From Apium graveolens (lineage: Eukaryota > Streptophyta > Magnoliopsida > Apiales > Apiaceae): 64,000 nucleotides of DNA. The stretch lies in assembly GCF_009905375.1 (NCBI RefSeq), contig NC_133647.1:175521939-175585938 (forward strand), in the 5' to 3' direction. Both the position numbers and the translations under genes were made by a program. The notes under the pieces are model-generated. The model did not search any database and had not been told where the DNA came from. It worked only from the letters and a program-made list of their open reading frames with translations. Position 1 is the first letter of the stretch. Each line of letters opens with the position of its first letter. Shown here piece after piece: positions 10,613 to 25,600 of the stretch.

Positions 10613-13600
10613 TTAACATTCACTGTAACCTTCTGCCATAATTAACAGCACAAGCGATGTCCAGCCAGTAAATACACGTGCACCTTTTCCCTTCCCGGTC
10701 TTTTGATCATATTGTTCCCAGAAATACCCAGTCTGCTGATAGTTCTTAACAACAGTTCTGAACGAAAAGAATGAGATAAATACTTAGCTATATACCCGGA
10801 AACAAAAACTACTAAATGAAATTAAGATGCATCGCGGGGATGAATGACGTCAGATCTACCTTATCAAATTGCTTCTCAATTCATTATAAATATTTTCAGC
10901 TCTTTCTCTATACGGGCCATCCTCTGAAAATTGAAATCCAGAAAAGAACTTTAAAGGTAATAAATTACAATGAGACACATAAAGTAAAAAAACCATCAGC
11001 AAAATAAAAATAAAAAGGGTGACCAGCCACCTGCTCTTGATGTGTTACCTTTAGAGTAGTGATGTAGCGAGGAAAGAATCAAGTAATTCATGTTCATCCA
11101 TATAGGACCTCGCCAATAAGGTGGGTCATGCTCTGTGTTGCGTTTCATGTACATCGAGCTGCACACCATTGAATAGATGTATTTACAAATAGTATCATGC
11201 ATACCATTAGGTTTTCAAACACAAATTGTACGCAGCAGATATAAATTCTTCATCTTGCCTTGTTTTTCCCAGAGAACGAAGTCCAAAGTCAGTCCACAAG
11301 ATGGAATTGTTTGAGATGATGTCAAGCTGTTTTCCTAGAACCCATGATTGCTGTATGCACATTAGCAAATGTCACCGACATGTCATGAGAAACATGAAAA
11401 AGGCAAATGTCACTGATAGCAAATCTTTACATGGTCTCATATGCAACTTACAGGAGGAATAATTCTCCAAATCATCGGAAAAAGGCTGATATAACCAATA
11501 TGAGGAACTAATCCTAATACTGGTTCCTTGGACACCTCTCGGACAAGCTTTCGACTAGGGAAACCATTAGATTCCTCCACAAGCTGCCACACTAAGCGAA
11601 CCTGAGAGAGGAAATTCTATCAAAGACTTTTACATGCTACACAGAGACTGAACAAAAGCAACAATCGGGAACATTTAATATAAGACATCTAACCATATAC
11701 CTTTTCTGAATGATTTCCAAAATCAAAATAAGTCCCGTGGGAATTGTCAAGGTGCATCTGAAGTAACAAACAATCAAAGTAATCATATTTTAGTATTTAA
11801 TCGTATAATGAATATTGTAATAAAATGGTGTGTTCCATTTATTGGGTTAACCAGTGTTTGCTAGGTATTTACAATGTTGATTCTTCTGATAAAGAGCACA
11901 AACCTTATTAAGAAGTTCGAAATCTGAGAGCAGCTTGGACGTCAAACCATATTTCTGCATCAAACAATTTTTGTTTGATAAATCAAAACCCAAAAAGGAA
12001 TGCAACCTTAAAAAAGATATTCCACCCAGATACATACCTTTCCCGATTCAGTTTTCTTCGCAAAAAGCTCCGAGATAGAGTGCATACAATCTGCTGCAAG
12101 AAACATCCAACATCTAAGATCCAGGTGACGTTCTTCGTCACTTGGATGTGATGCACGTGGATAATCATCAAATCCAGAAGACAGCGTCTGAAATGTCATT
12201 ATAGTAAGAATATTGCCACACTACGTTTATCAATATTTTTAAAAGCCTATAAAGTAGGACCTTCGGATTTAATTCATGGATGATTGCACTGTCTCTTCCA
12301 TGCCAGAAGTAGGTATTTGTTTCCTTACCTATGAAAGAAAACTTGATTGTAAAAATCATCATACGAAGTTTTAAATTAACTCATAAAAAGTGGAAACTGG
12401 AAAGAAATCAAGATACAATAATTTTATGGGTTGATTTTAAACTCTGTAGAAAAAAGGCAAAGGTTGAAAATTAAAGCACAATGATATCAACCCTATGTCA
12501 TTTAATTTTTATTGTTGAAATTTGTGCAAACTTCTTGAAGTTTCTGGAAGTAATTTAAGAGTTAATCATGCATTAGAAGGTTCATGAATATGTACCGCAT
12601 TGATATAAGTACTTCAAATCTATCTAGACACGTGTTTTTTAAAATAATTCTACTGCTACTATAAACTGTACCCTGCAGTTGCCAGTATGTAGCAGATCAG
12701 ATTTCAGAATATATTACGAATTAATTTACCGGTTCTCTAAGTAGTAAAGAGCAATTTTTGTGTGTGTAGTTTCAATAAACTGATGAGGAACTGCAGTTAG
12801 TGTTTCTAGCTACAGTTTACAGAGTAATCAAGTTCTCTTAACTTAGTATCAGAGCTGTTGTGTGCTTTGTGCGGGCTGATTGCTACAAAAGAAGGCCAGA
12901 GAAAGTGCTATTGCTGGTGCCTCTTTTCTTCCCAATATATGGAAAATAATGGTGCAGCTTCTTCAAATCAGTTTGACATGGTGATTTGACTAACAGAAAC
13001 TAACAATATATGATGCTTATAAATGCTTATTCAAGATCTTTGTGATATCATCGACAGAGAAGGTGCTAACAGCAGCTACAAATAGTGGAAAGCCTATTTG
13101 TGGCTTAAAGGAGTAAAGCCTGAAATGGTGGGGGTAAGCCTGAACACATAAAGAAGTTCTGTAGATCAAAATATGTTGAAATGCAGGAATATTAATAGCA
13201 AGGACGAAATTTTTGTTGATTGAAAAACTTGCTTTTCAACCGAGAGAACAGAAGTGGCTCTGGTTCTTTCCTTTTATTGCAAAAGGGATACACGTAAAAC
13301 AGAGCAATTATGACAGTGGACAGCTCCTTTCAGAATTAAGAAATCAGAACATTTTCAAATATATTTCCTCTGTACTCTCAGTAAGAACAGCAGCGTTTGT
13401 GTTAGTTTCTATTCTAGTTTTCATTAAACTGCTCTTAGGTCTACATATCGTATTTCTAGAATCTAGCTGTAGTTTAAAGAGTAACTGCAACTTTTTTTTT
13501 ATTAAAATATGGAATCCTGCCCTTGTTCTTGATTTTCTTAATCTGTATATATCTCTTGACTTTTGAAGTTGTGTAGAGGGATATAAAACATGTCCGACTC

Positions 13601-16600
13601 GACATTGTTGCTGTTACAATGGGGCTTGATTTGAGCGTGATGGATTCGCTCTTACATTGAGGTGCCACCATGCCAGATATAACAAGATGTGTGGACAATA
13701 GATTAAATACTAACAGCATTATTCACATCATGTGATGCAAGAAAACAGCTTATAAATACTTTCAAAACACATATAAACCTGATTGTGTAGTGTTAAACCA
13801 CTGAAACCATGCTTCAAGACGAACAAAAGCCCTCTCTAGAAAGGAAGAGATCTTTGTCTGTTCAAGATCACTGAAATTCTTCTTCTTCATGCTGCAAACC
13901 AGATCTGGGGAAAGAGAAGCATAAAGGATGCCATTATCACAAGCAAGAAAGCACCTTCTAACCAAATTATAAAATAGAATGTTGTGATGTTAAAACTCTG
14001 AGAATACCATTGAAACTAAATGATATTTCAATTGCTTGAACCCTGGCTATTCATCATTCTGACGAGAAGAGAAATGATATGTAGTTGTACAAAAAGCAAG
14101 GAATTTAGTTTTTGTAACCAATTCTAGGATACGAGTGATGGACAATTGTGCATGGGTACTCTGAAACGTAGTTAAGAATATTCAAAATAATTATAATCAA
14201 CTGAATACGGTGAATCAACGAATTTTTTTTCTACAATCTACATTATTTCAATCAATGAGAGATACACCTGTTTGCAGAGAAACAGAGGTGGAGGATGGAG
14301 GAAGTCTCAAGTACTGACATGACTGCAAACGAACCATCAGTAGTCACATGCACCATAATGGTATTTAAAAACAAAGCGTCCAGAAATATTCTGTTTTGCC
14401 TAATTGCTTACAACTCAGTAAAAGGACCACATTTACAACACCATACTCTATTCTATTTTCCCTCAGTAAAAGGACCACATTTACAACACCATACTCTATT
14501 CTATTTTCCCTAAGATGGTCAACATGCACATCTTTTCTTCTTTCCTCGCTATTTTTCATAAATTTGGACACTTAAACTTGCACAGAAATGAACCCTTTTG
14601 TTCCTAAAAGTAATATTAACACTACTATTTTTAATGTAGCTTCTTGAACAAGTAACTTTAACCAATAAAATAGATAAATAAGCAGAAACTCTTAAACATA
14701 ATTATCCAAGAGCGGCAAAAAGAAAATGTAAATGTACCGCGTAAAACTAAAAATAGAGTTGGGGGGTTCCCATTGGTTGGATGCTGGAGAACAAATTCAG
14801 CTGGTACCTTACTGCAAACATAAGAAAAGGTAAATTATTATTATGCAAATCGCATAAATAGCACCATTGGAACCATGACGTAGAAAGTTGGCCATGAGTC
14901 ATGACCACCCCCACCCACACGGGGAAAAACGTTACCTAAGAGCTTCGGCACCTAAAATTTGCTCACGTGGAATCCATCCATCAATATTCATTAAATCTAG
15001 CCAGTGGCCAACAATATCCAAGCTGATGAAGATATCCCATCGCCTATTAAACAGACAAGTCAATTTGTTGACATGTTAGAGAAGTCAGAACTGAAGGAAA
15101 ATCAGTAAAGTAAACATAAAGTACACCAGAAACTACACCAGATCAGTAGTTGATGAAAACCTTCATCCCATAAGAATCCTCTAGGAAAGAATGGGCGACT
15201 GGGAACAGCTGTATATAGCTCAGCTGGCCAATATGAAATAAAATTCCTTTCCAGTTTAGCCTGCATGATTAGGATGGTTACAAGCCAAAGCGTTTCACCT
15301 TCAAGATATTATATGGGCTATAAGCCTATAACAAAATTGTGGTTGGGTAGTAAGATAATTACATTGATGTCATTTGGCAAGGCGATTTTTGATTCTCCAT
15401 AAAAGTAACCAATTCCCCCCAACAAATTACCGATTGCAGCCTTGCCAATTGTGACAGTATTAGAATCAAGCTGAAAAATTAACAAAGTTTTAGGCTTTCA
15501 GAGTTTAATGCATATTTGACAATAAAGGAAGCTTAAATTAACAGATACTTCAGTTAAGTCATCTTCATATGGTCGTAAAATTAAGAGCATTGTTTGTACT
15601 TATGTTGAAACCAGCAGCTGGCTGACAACATTTTGTACAACTATGAAAATATCAAAGACAAAATAAACTTTTTAAAAACTAGCACTTAGGGTGTACGTAG
15701 CATGGCTGAGTTAGAAGTTTTTATTAAAATAATATGGCTAGTCCACGAGTGCCTCCAATTACGAACTAAAATATATATCGAAAATAAATAAATTAGATTA
15801 ACAATGTTACTAAATGTTGGGGAATGAATATACAAGGAAACTGTATTTCTATTAGTCAATAGTTTAACAATGGCTGTAACAGCGCCAAGTCGAGCCTTGA
15901 AGCTCAGGTACCTTCCAGAACTAGTCGTAAAAAGTCAACAAGCAGTTTATATACATATTTTTTACTAAATTAATATAAGTATAATATAACTGTACGCAAC
16001 AATGTCACAGTTGATATGAATAATGTTATAATGACATAATAACAAGTTTAAATCAAGCTTATTTGCTACACAATACTCCATCTATCCCGTTCATTTCTAT
16101 ACACTTTCTTTTTTGGGATGTCCCATTCAATCCTATACATTACAAAACTTACCAAAAATAGTAAAAGTTTTATAATAAAAAAATTAACTACACCCACTTA
16201 CATCCACTACTTTTTTCCACCATACTAACTTTATACATTAAATATTAATTGGTTTCACCACTTTACCCACTTTTCTTAGTTTTTCTCACAACATTCCACT
16301 TTTTCTTAACCTCCATGCCCAAACCAAACGTATACTTCTCAATGGGATGGAGGGAGTAACATTTAAATACCAAATATTAAACATGTCCAAGCAGATAAAA
16401 ACATAAGTGATGATGAAAATCAAGCGAAGTCATCCAACTCAATATTATGTTCATCTCGATGATCATGATTATCACGGCTCCAAGTCGGTTGTCGAGGGAT
16501 TATCACAAAAAATAAGTCGGCCGTTAAAAAGCCTCAATGGCCCGGTACCTTTGAGGAGACTAGTCGTGGATTGTCAGGTTGTCTTTGTGAAATGGTTTAA

Positions 16601-19600
16601 CTATTTTATTCAGTAGAAAAATTAGTTCTTTATCACTTGAATATTTTATACATGGGGCTTGAAGTATCAAGTATGTACCTTATTTATAATAAACACTTTT
16701 GCTTACAGGTCTTAGGCCATTAAGTTATTATATTAAGTATTGAGAGCTGATAGGTGCACACCCTCCATTTATACGTGCACGCGTGCACTTTTATTGGAAT
16801 TACGACCAAATTATCCTTATTCAACATTAAAAGAGGTTGGAGTCATGTGTGTGCACGAGGGTATTATAGTTTTGATCTCAATAAAGGGTGTGTACCTATA
16901 CATCAAGGTGTGCACATATCAGCTCCTGTATCAATCCTACTCAAAAATCAAATTACTAACCTATAACAAATAACTAAATGTCTTAAAAGAAAAAATATTT
17001 AAATAAAAATAACCCAAAAAAATTTAAAAAACTCGAATGTTATACAAACTCAACTAAACTACATTAAAATTTACAATAAAAAGATCCGAAACAAAAACAT
17101 ACAACTATCTAACTCCAAAAAACTTATACCACTCAAATATAACTTTTCAATAAATATAAATTTTAAATAACAATATAGTAGTAAAAATGCAAAGTACTAA
17201 ATTAAAATGGATTAAATTTTATACGTGTGTAGCAACATATTTTTCAAACAATCTCACACATAAAACACAAATATGAAAATTTAATTATTAAATAAAAACA
17301 CAAAATTAATACTCATGTTTTACTTGACGCAATATTTGTGGTGATAAATGATAAAACTAACTAAACATAGGTGGCTATATGAAGGGATTTAGTTGTCTCA
17401 TGTGTCATCTTCTGTGTCATCTTCTCTTCTGTCTTTTCGCTAAAATTTATCGTTGTCTTAGGTGTCATCTGTCTTTCCGCCAAAATTTATCGCCGAACTG
17501 TATTCTTTTCCGCTGAAATTTAGAACGGAAAGGTAGCTTTTTTTAATCCTGGCCCTTGAATGGTTGATCCGACAGTGAGGGAATTGATTGTTAAATAACT
17601 AATCCCTAACTAGTAATTGTTAAGGACCAAGACCCTTCTATCAATTACATACATTGATAAAAAAACAGATAGTTTTGACGTTAACTCAAACGTTAACGTT
17701 AATTGTCAGAAGGACATTTTTGGTAACATTTTTATATTTCAGTTTGCATCCTAAATTTTTTTCTCAAATCTTACTTTGCATCCTAGATTTTTGTAATTTA
17801 TGTTATCAAAAAATAATGGTAATTTCAAATTATCAAAAAATAACCTAGTCATATTATTTTTTATGTTCAGGTTAGGATTTTAAAACCGGACCATTAGTAA
17901 ATTTGGTTTAGTGTATATAATTTTTTGACACGGAATCTTTACTATTTTGGTTGTATATTAAATTCTAAAAGTCAATATATAAATTTTATGGCTCACCTGA
18001 AACTCACAAAATAATAATTAATTCAATGTTGTTTTCATAATTATAATATAACTGGAATCGGAAAGAAAATAGAGAGAAAGATGATTAAGAATTTTATAAT
18101 ACAATATTACTTTATTTATAAAATCTACAAATCATAAAAGCAAAAGTTATTTATGAATTTAAGTATATGTTTTAAGTATTGTACAAGTAAATATCATGTA
18201 ATATTATATAATTTTGACCGTTTAAATTGATTTTCAAGTATTAGGATCAGACTATATTTAATTATTCCCATTACACTTATTTTATTTAGCTAATGACTGT
18301 TTACTCTTTTTTCTTAATATAATACTCTCTCCGTCTCATAATTGAGACTACTATAAATTATAGTTCCGTAATTGATTTTTATAATTTTTCTTTGTATAAA
18401 AAATTGAACATTAAATTTTTATTTAGAAGAAAAGAATTTTAAAAAAAAATTGAGCCATCTATATTTTATAAGAGTTTTAAAATGGGTGTCGAACCCCCGT
18501 CCCCCAATATAAAGAATTGAGTGGGACAGAGGAAATATTATACTTCGACTTATTATAATTCATTTTAAGTTATACCAAAACTTGGAAAAGGGAAATTGAA
18601 TTATTTTAGATAAATTTATTTATTTGCTTAAAATAATTGTGGGATGCAAACTGTTATAATATAAAGTTAAAGACCTAAAAATGAGATTCAAGATAAAAGA
18701 TGGGATGCAGACTGTAATTTACGTTTGCATAAATTTTTTGAAAATATACATTACCAGAAACACACCTCCGACGATAACGTTAACGTTTGACTTCACGTCA
18801 GAAACGTTAAAAGGATGCTTATTGACCGTGTTTCTAAACTTTGGGGCGCAAACTATTTTAGTTTAAAATATTTCAGCCAAAGTTTTGGAATGCAAAATGC
18901 AAATAGTCTAAAAGTTAGAATTAAAAAATGTAATTTTTAAAAAAGTGATTTGTTCTTTCAGAATTTATGTAATTTAGAAAACAAATATTTTGTACTGAAC
19001 AAGTAAACCATCTACAGTTCTATCGATACTAATATATAAAAGCCAAAAAATTGAAAGTTTTGGTTTTCGCCCATTTACTATTAATAATATTATTATTACT
19101 AATAACTAACCAATTACTTTTTTTAACTAAAACATCGATTACCTTTTTTAAATTAAAACACGTTATTTTTTCTATTTCTCCTAACTAAAGCACCTCCAAA
19201 AATATCAATCCCTTCTTTTCTAAAAACTTCCAAAAATAACATGAACAATTATATTTAATAAAATGAAATAATGATATTATAATTATTAATAACCAATCAA
19301 TTACCCTTTTCTGAAACGCACTATCAATTTAATTCAAATTAACGATATAACATTATAATTTAAATTCAATATTATTTAAAAATTATACAATATTTAAAAT
19401 AAGTATGTGCATCATACGGGGTTTAAGCTAAAGCTAGTATACTATAACTAAAATACATCTTGTGTTCTGCACCCTAGCCAACATTGCAACAAAACGAATA
19501 CATATGACCTGTTGATTTAACAATGTAGAAGGCTGATATTAATTGGAAGTTCTAATTTGAGTTCAATATTCTAATTCATAATAAAATTCTAATATAAAGC

Positions 19601-22600
19601 TGACCCTTATTAAAAATGACAAGAACCTTGGATCATTCATATGTAATAAAAAATTATAGATGTGATGCGATTTCGTATAAATATATGAATTTCTCTTGTT
19701 ATCACTACATTGTTCTTAGTATATTTTATAAGCATTTATGAATGCATAAGAGATCGGTCATTGATCATAAGTTAGCATAATAAAGAATGAAAAAATATAT
19801 AATAAGATAGTATAGAAGAAACAATGAATTTGCAGCGATATCTCATTTCTTGGAAGCGCTAATCATCTGGAAGAACTCTTTTAACTTTAAACACAGAGTA
19901 TAAGTATTATAAGTAAATATTATATATATAATAAAAAAATTATTCAAATATGCAGCTGTAACATATATATATATATATTAAGGGAGTTGCTCAAATGAGA
20001 ACCCCCACTAATATGAGAACTGAGATCTAATCTCAACCACACGTTTTTGGTAATTACTTTCAATCTAGACCACACACTTTAATTTAATAAATTTTATCAA
20101 ACTTCACACAACCACCCCACCCCACCAGACCAGCCCCCACCTCCGACGCCTTATCACCACCGCCTCCGCTCTAGCTCTGCCGCCATCCAACCACCTGACA
20201 TGTTATTTCCACATCTCTCTCTCCCCCGTCTCCCCCAAATCTCTCTCTTTCTCGTACATTAACATTTACATAAATACACTTCAACTTTAAATATGTTGTC
20301 ATTGTCGTACCAGTCCGGCGTCACCGCCACAGCCCGGCCGCTCCTTGCTGCCCTCTCACTTTCTCTTATAAATGACTGCTCTGATCTGTGCAATTTTCTG
20401 ATTTGCTACTCAATATCGTTAGTGATTTTCATGGAATTCTGGTGATGATTTGCGTCCTTTTTTGGTGATTTTGGCATGATGTTTGATGGCCGTAGTTGGT
20501 GAGGGGAGGGAGATGTTGAATGCGGTGAACGAAAGCAGTGGCAATCTGGTGCTTGTGGTTATTTTTACTTCAAATTTTGATGGTTTTTAATGTTAATTGA
20601 GTAGTGATTTTCGTAAAACGTTGGTGATTTGTTGATCTTGATCGGAGGCAGTGACCGAATGTTGGCGATTTCTATTTTCCGATGGTGATTTTTGGTTTAA
20701 CGGTGGTGATTTTCTGGTGGTCGTCGGAGTTGGTGGTGGCCGGAAACGGTGAACGCCGGAGGTGATGGTGGTTAATGGGTCGTTGAATTAAAAAGATGGT
20801 GAATTTTTAAAAATTTTAAAAATTAATTATTAAATGAATGGTGAGAGATGAATAAGATGTATCTAAATGGGTGGATAGGATAAGATCCCATATCTCACAA
20901 TAGTGGGGTTCTCATTGGAGTAAGACCCATATATATATATATGGCAGGACTCTAAACATAACATATAATTAATAAAACTCTTTGAAAATGGTGAAATAAA
21001 AGCAAAGAAGATTCTAGTTAAACCATATTTAGTAAAATGAGACACCATTCAAAAGATAATTGGACTTTTAAAAATCAACAATGATAAATTAAAAGATTAA
21101 AGAATAGAGGTTTCTCGCATGAGTACTTGTGAACAAGTGGGATTTTAATCAACAATAATAAATTAACATTAAAATAATAAATTTAGAGTGTAAGTTGTAA
21201 CTAAATAGGATCCGTTTGCAAATAAGCTTTATTCTTTTCTAAAGGGAAACATGCACAATGACTGGTTGCGCCTCATTATTGTCAACCATATTCTCCATGT
21301 TACTGACCAACGAAGATGAGATATAGAATAATTAAAGACGTAGCTTGATATTATCCCACTTAGACCTGCTGAACTTTTAACTCATCATGCTTGATCTTTC
21401 AGCCTTAAATATAGTTTTTCCTCAACTATTGCTTGCTCGTGTATGAAAAAATCTAGATAAAGCGAGGACTTCCTTTTAGCTACAGAACAAAATGAATCCC
21501 ATTTCCTTAAATAAATGAAATGGACGGGTGAAATTACGTGTGAGAAGGAAATCTCATCGCCCTCTTTAAACCATCGAATCCTTCGATTTATCTGCCTCGT
21601 TTGTAAAAACCAACTCGGCTAAACAAATTTTTCAAACCAAATTTACACTCTAAGAGATTATAATAATCTTTCCTAATAAAAATTGAACTCAAAAGATATT
21701 ATTTAGGTGATGGGCTTCCAAAGCCTATGATATTGTAAAAAACAACTAAAGTTCCTTTGGGCATTCTCATAGGTAGTCCAAGGTACTATTAGTACTTAAA
21801 ATTGGTTATTGTGCATTTTTTAATCTTGCATCCCTAAATTTCAACATGTGCTATATTCCTGTGCTTGTATATATCTTGTGTGCATGACATTTACTAGCAA
21901 TAATATATTATCTAGGTAGTAATATGTACTGTAATAAAAAGTAACAACCATCAGTTCCCATACATAAGCTAATGTGCAAGAATAAGAAAACGCAATCACT
22001 TTTAAAGATCCATATTTCACAATAAAGGGAAAATGCATCTTTTACTACCTTCCCGGATGTGTTAAAGCAATTTCTGAATTTGTCATCCAATTCCTGTTCC
22101 TTGTTGCCTAATTTGTTTGTCAATAGAGTACCTATATGTATGAAGAGAATAAAAGAATGAAGATATATAAAACATTTGCATTCTTTAAAGCCATGCAAGA
22201 AATAGGTAGTTGTAGTACTATTTATCAAATTTGGATTGAACATCGAATCAAAATATACACAAGAGATACACACAAAATGCCACAATTATAGAGCGACTAT
22301 CTTCTGAGAATCTCCCAATCACTCTCTTTAATTAAAATTTACAGCCTGATGATATTGTCAGGATATGCTAATTAGTATCCTTTAGTACTGCCAGTGAATC
22401 AGTTAATTAGTATCCTTTATATACAGCTTATGAAATACTGAGTAAGGTAATCCACTAACACTAGCAAGGAAGAAACTAAAAACATCCAATGATTAACATC
22501 TGAAGTAAGATTCTAATGTAAAACTTTAAGTTTACGACTTTAGTCAAGAAAATAAACTGACAGACAAAAAATCTGAATACTAGAAATGAAACTAATTGAT

Positions 22601-25600
22601 AAGTGTGGACAACTTCCTGTACTTTGTCAAAACTCGCTACTAGTTATGAATTTCCCCTACACTTTATTCCCAAAAAAAATATGAATACCAAAACTATCAC
22701 AGAGGCCCAAACTAAACTCTAATTACCATGAATTCTAGTGCCTTCAATGTGGGTACATCAAACAGGTACTAAACTGAAATTACACATAAATGCACCTGTG
22801 AGGCTGCTAACGCGCTCATCAACATTAGAACTATCAAAACCAGTTCCAGATAAAAAAGCAATGTCAAATTTGAAGGGGATCCTAGCCGATATCTGCAGTA
22901 CAGTAGAAACGGAAAGGAAGTTGAAAGTATAAACACTAACTGAAACAATTAAAATTAAAGTAATGAGGGTAGTATAGCCAAATGAGATGGGGCAAACTCA
23001 GAATCTGTTTGATTATGTACCTGGAACACTAATATGTTTGCAGAAGCATCGGATGTATCTGGAAGATGCAAATGCCTTGATCTTCTAAACTATGGAAAAA
23101 GATACAAATGACAGTGGGATATGGATGTAAAAAATTAGGAGACATCCAACAATTACAACCTCAGGAATTGGCCCAGCCAGACAGGTAAGACAAAATGGAC
23201 AAGGAACTAATTTTAAAATATCTTACATACTTGGTCTCCAAGAGTTGTTAGAACTAGGTCCGACAAATTATGAATGTGAGGAGTCTTGAATCCAGCATAA
23301 TGGACCTCTAAATCATTCTGCAAAAAAAATTGATCTAAAATGATTAACCATTACCAATATATAGCATATCATAGGGCCAAACGACATATTATTTCATTTT
23401 TCCCCAACGTTTTATGAGCATAAAATACAACTTTTACAAAACTAACAATGTATAGGAAACAGATGATTTTTCTTCTTTTAGCTTAGCAAAGTAAAGTAGA
23501 CTGCATATCTAATATACAGAAGTTATTAATATTTCTTCTATCCACCAGTTGAAATGTAAAGCCTAGAGCCATGTACCAATCAGATACAAGTAAAACTACA
23601 AGGAGGCTGAATAGAAGTATTACTTATTGAGATCCTCATATGTGAGAAGAGTATAAATGTTAGTTACTTAGTTGTACTTGGATTCAAAAACTAGCAAACT
23701 TTATGAATAGAATTCATGAAACATGTATGCAACGAAGAAACAAACTACAAAGTCACACACATATATTCGTATATTCATATATTTATAAATAAAAAAATCA
23801 TGAAACCTACCAAAAAGTCCTTTAAATAATTCTGGCAGTGACACGTGCCAGTAATTTGTATATAAATTAGATAATAAGCTTCCAGATTCATTATCAGTCA
23901 TAAATACATCATAGATATCTAGTTGAAGAACTTATGTACTTTCCCAATAAAGATTGCAACTCTTGTTGAATGACGTACCACTGATTTCAAATGTAGTTGC
24001 CAATTCCCGACATCCTCTCGTGAACCTGAGGCCAGAATAGAACTTTCATGAACATTCACAACTCCTCTACCCAGACTCAGAGCTTTATTCCCCTCATCAG
24101 CCAAATAAAAGAAGAGGTGTCCAGTTCTCTGATTTTCACCATTAAGTCTAGATTCAATTTACAAAACAAGATCAGTAAATAATATGCAAATCAAGGTTAT
24201 GCACACCAGGGCGTCCATATGACACAGTGCACACACAACATTTGGATGTAAGGATTCGGCTACATATAATCAATCTATATTAGAAGATTTTTATGTAAGT
24301 TATAAGGCTCAATTTTCTTGTTTATGCTCTGAATTTCTAGCTTAAGCCATCAAATATTCTACAAAGGTAAAATAGCATCAATCATTTCAGATATCGTTTA
24401 CTATCATTTTGAATTTTTGATATACAAATTATTGATCTCTAAATTACCATGTGTAACTAAAATGTAAATAGTGCATGCTTTATCTTATTTTATACAATTA
24501 TGTATGTTACTTATAACCCTATTGGGACTATTAAGATTGCTATCAAGGAAGAAAGATCTACTAGGCTTCTTAATCTATAGGCAGTTATTTAATTGAATAA
24601 CATTTGATAATAGCTGACTAATGGCAATGTTTCCTTCAGAATTATATATATTAAAATATTATTTTCTCCTTGGCTTTAAATTTATTATTATCTAACCCAA
24701 AAACTATCACTTATTTAAGTTTTGACAGAACGGAAATTTCGGGCAACATAATTCAAAGAACAGTAGCTGTAAAAAAGCATAAACTGTGATCTTAAGTTTC
24801 CCCAGGCAAGCAAATTCATGTTAATGTACCTATTAAAATCCAATTGGTGCAGAATATTCCCTGGAACATATATACACTTACAAGTTATATTGTCTCTACC
24901 ACATGCATGTGTCCCTTGGTAAAGAAAAAATACATAGCATAAAAGACGTGCATATTGAAATTTCTGTAACACGCTGCTAGTATACTGCATACATCTTACA
25001 TAAATAACCAAAAAAATTTAATTTAAATTTAGATAAAATCTACAGAAAGGACCAAGGAAACTGATTCTATTAGCCTATGCATGTTTGTTGCTACTTATTA
25101 CGATTTCATGAATATTCGTATTTACATGAAGAAACCGTACTCTGTGACTCTGACCTACTGAAAATAAAATTTCTGATATTGGGGCTTACTAAGCGTAGGC
25201 TAGAATAAAAGGTAAGGAAGTTTACATTTCAGCTTGCACATTACTCCGAACTACCCAATCACCTCCATAACCGCTGCTTTTCCCTCTGTATTTCAAGAAA
25301 CTTGTTTCCAATGTCATTTCTTGGTCAATTATAACTTGATGCCCATAATCCCGCCCATTATGAGAAGTCCATCCGTATTTCTTCAGCTCATCCGAATCTT
25401 GGCAGACATGTCGAACTAAATACCTTCTATCCTTTACACCAATCCACATCATTCCACCAATCAAAGACTGTTGAACCCTTCAACATCAAATGCTTATTAT
25501 GATCACAAACACAACATGTAATGCATAAATCTAAAGGATACTAATAACAAGGTTAATGAAACAACAAAAATGTATCAGCATAAAAATCAGTGTTTCATTA

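Larger units (their letters stand above)
15471..22048 (-). other. GCS1: Intron 8 of GCS1 (6.6 kb), filled with small transposons
   Basis: Donor AAG|GTAGTA at 22048 and acceptor TTTCAG at 15471. Most other introns of the gene are 80-1,500 bases; this one is expanded by at least five small DNA elements listed separately (16076-16356, 16744-16925, 17677-18799 with 18325-18535 inside, 19011-19437, 19982-20928). The rest is AT-rich with no exon-like segment; the spliced frame needs none. Confidence 0.9.

Noticed and set aside
13762..13965. Exon 13 of GCS1 starting at the nearer acceptor TTTGCAG (13,893)
   Set aside because: That acceptor gives a phase that creates a stop; the acceptor CCCCAG at 13,905 keeps the frame and aligns with the conserved linker before [18 protein letters not shown].
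14295..14513. Frame containing a repeated peptide
   Set aside because: The repetition is produced by the 48-bp tandem duplication in an intron, not by a protein repeat.
16740..16973. Two overlapping frames suggesting a small gene
   Set aside because: They fall inside a MITE with matching inverted ends.
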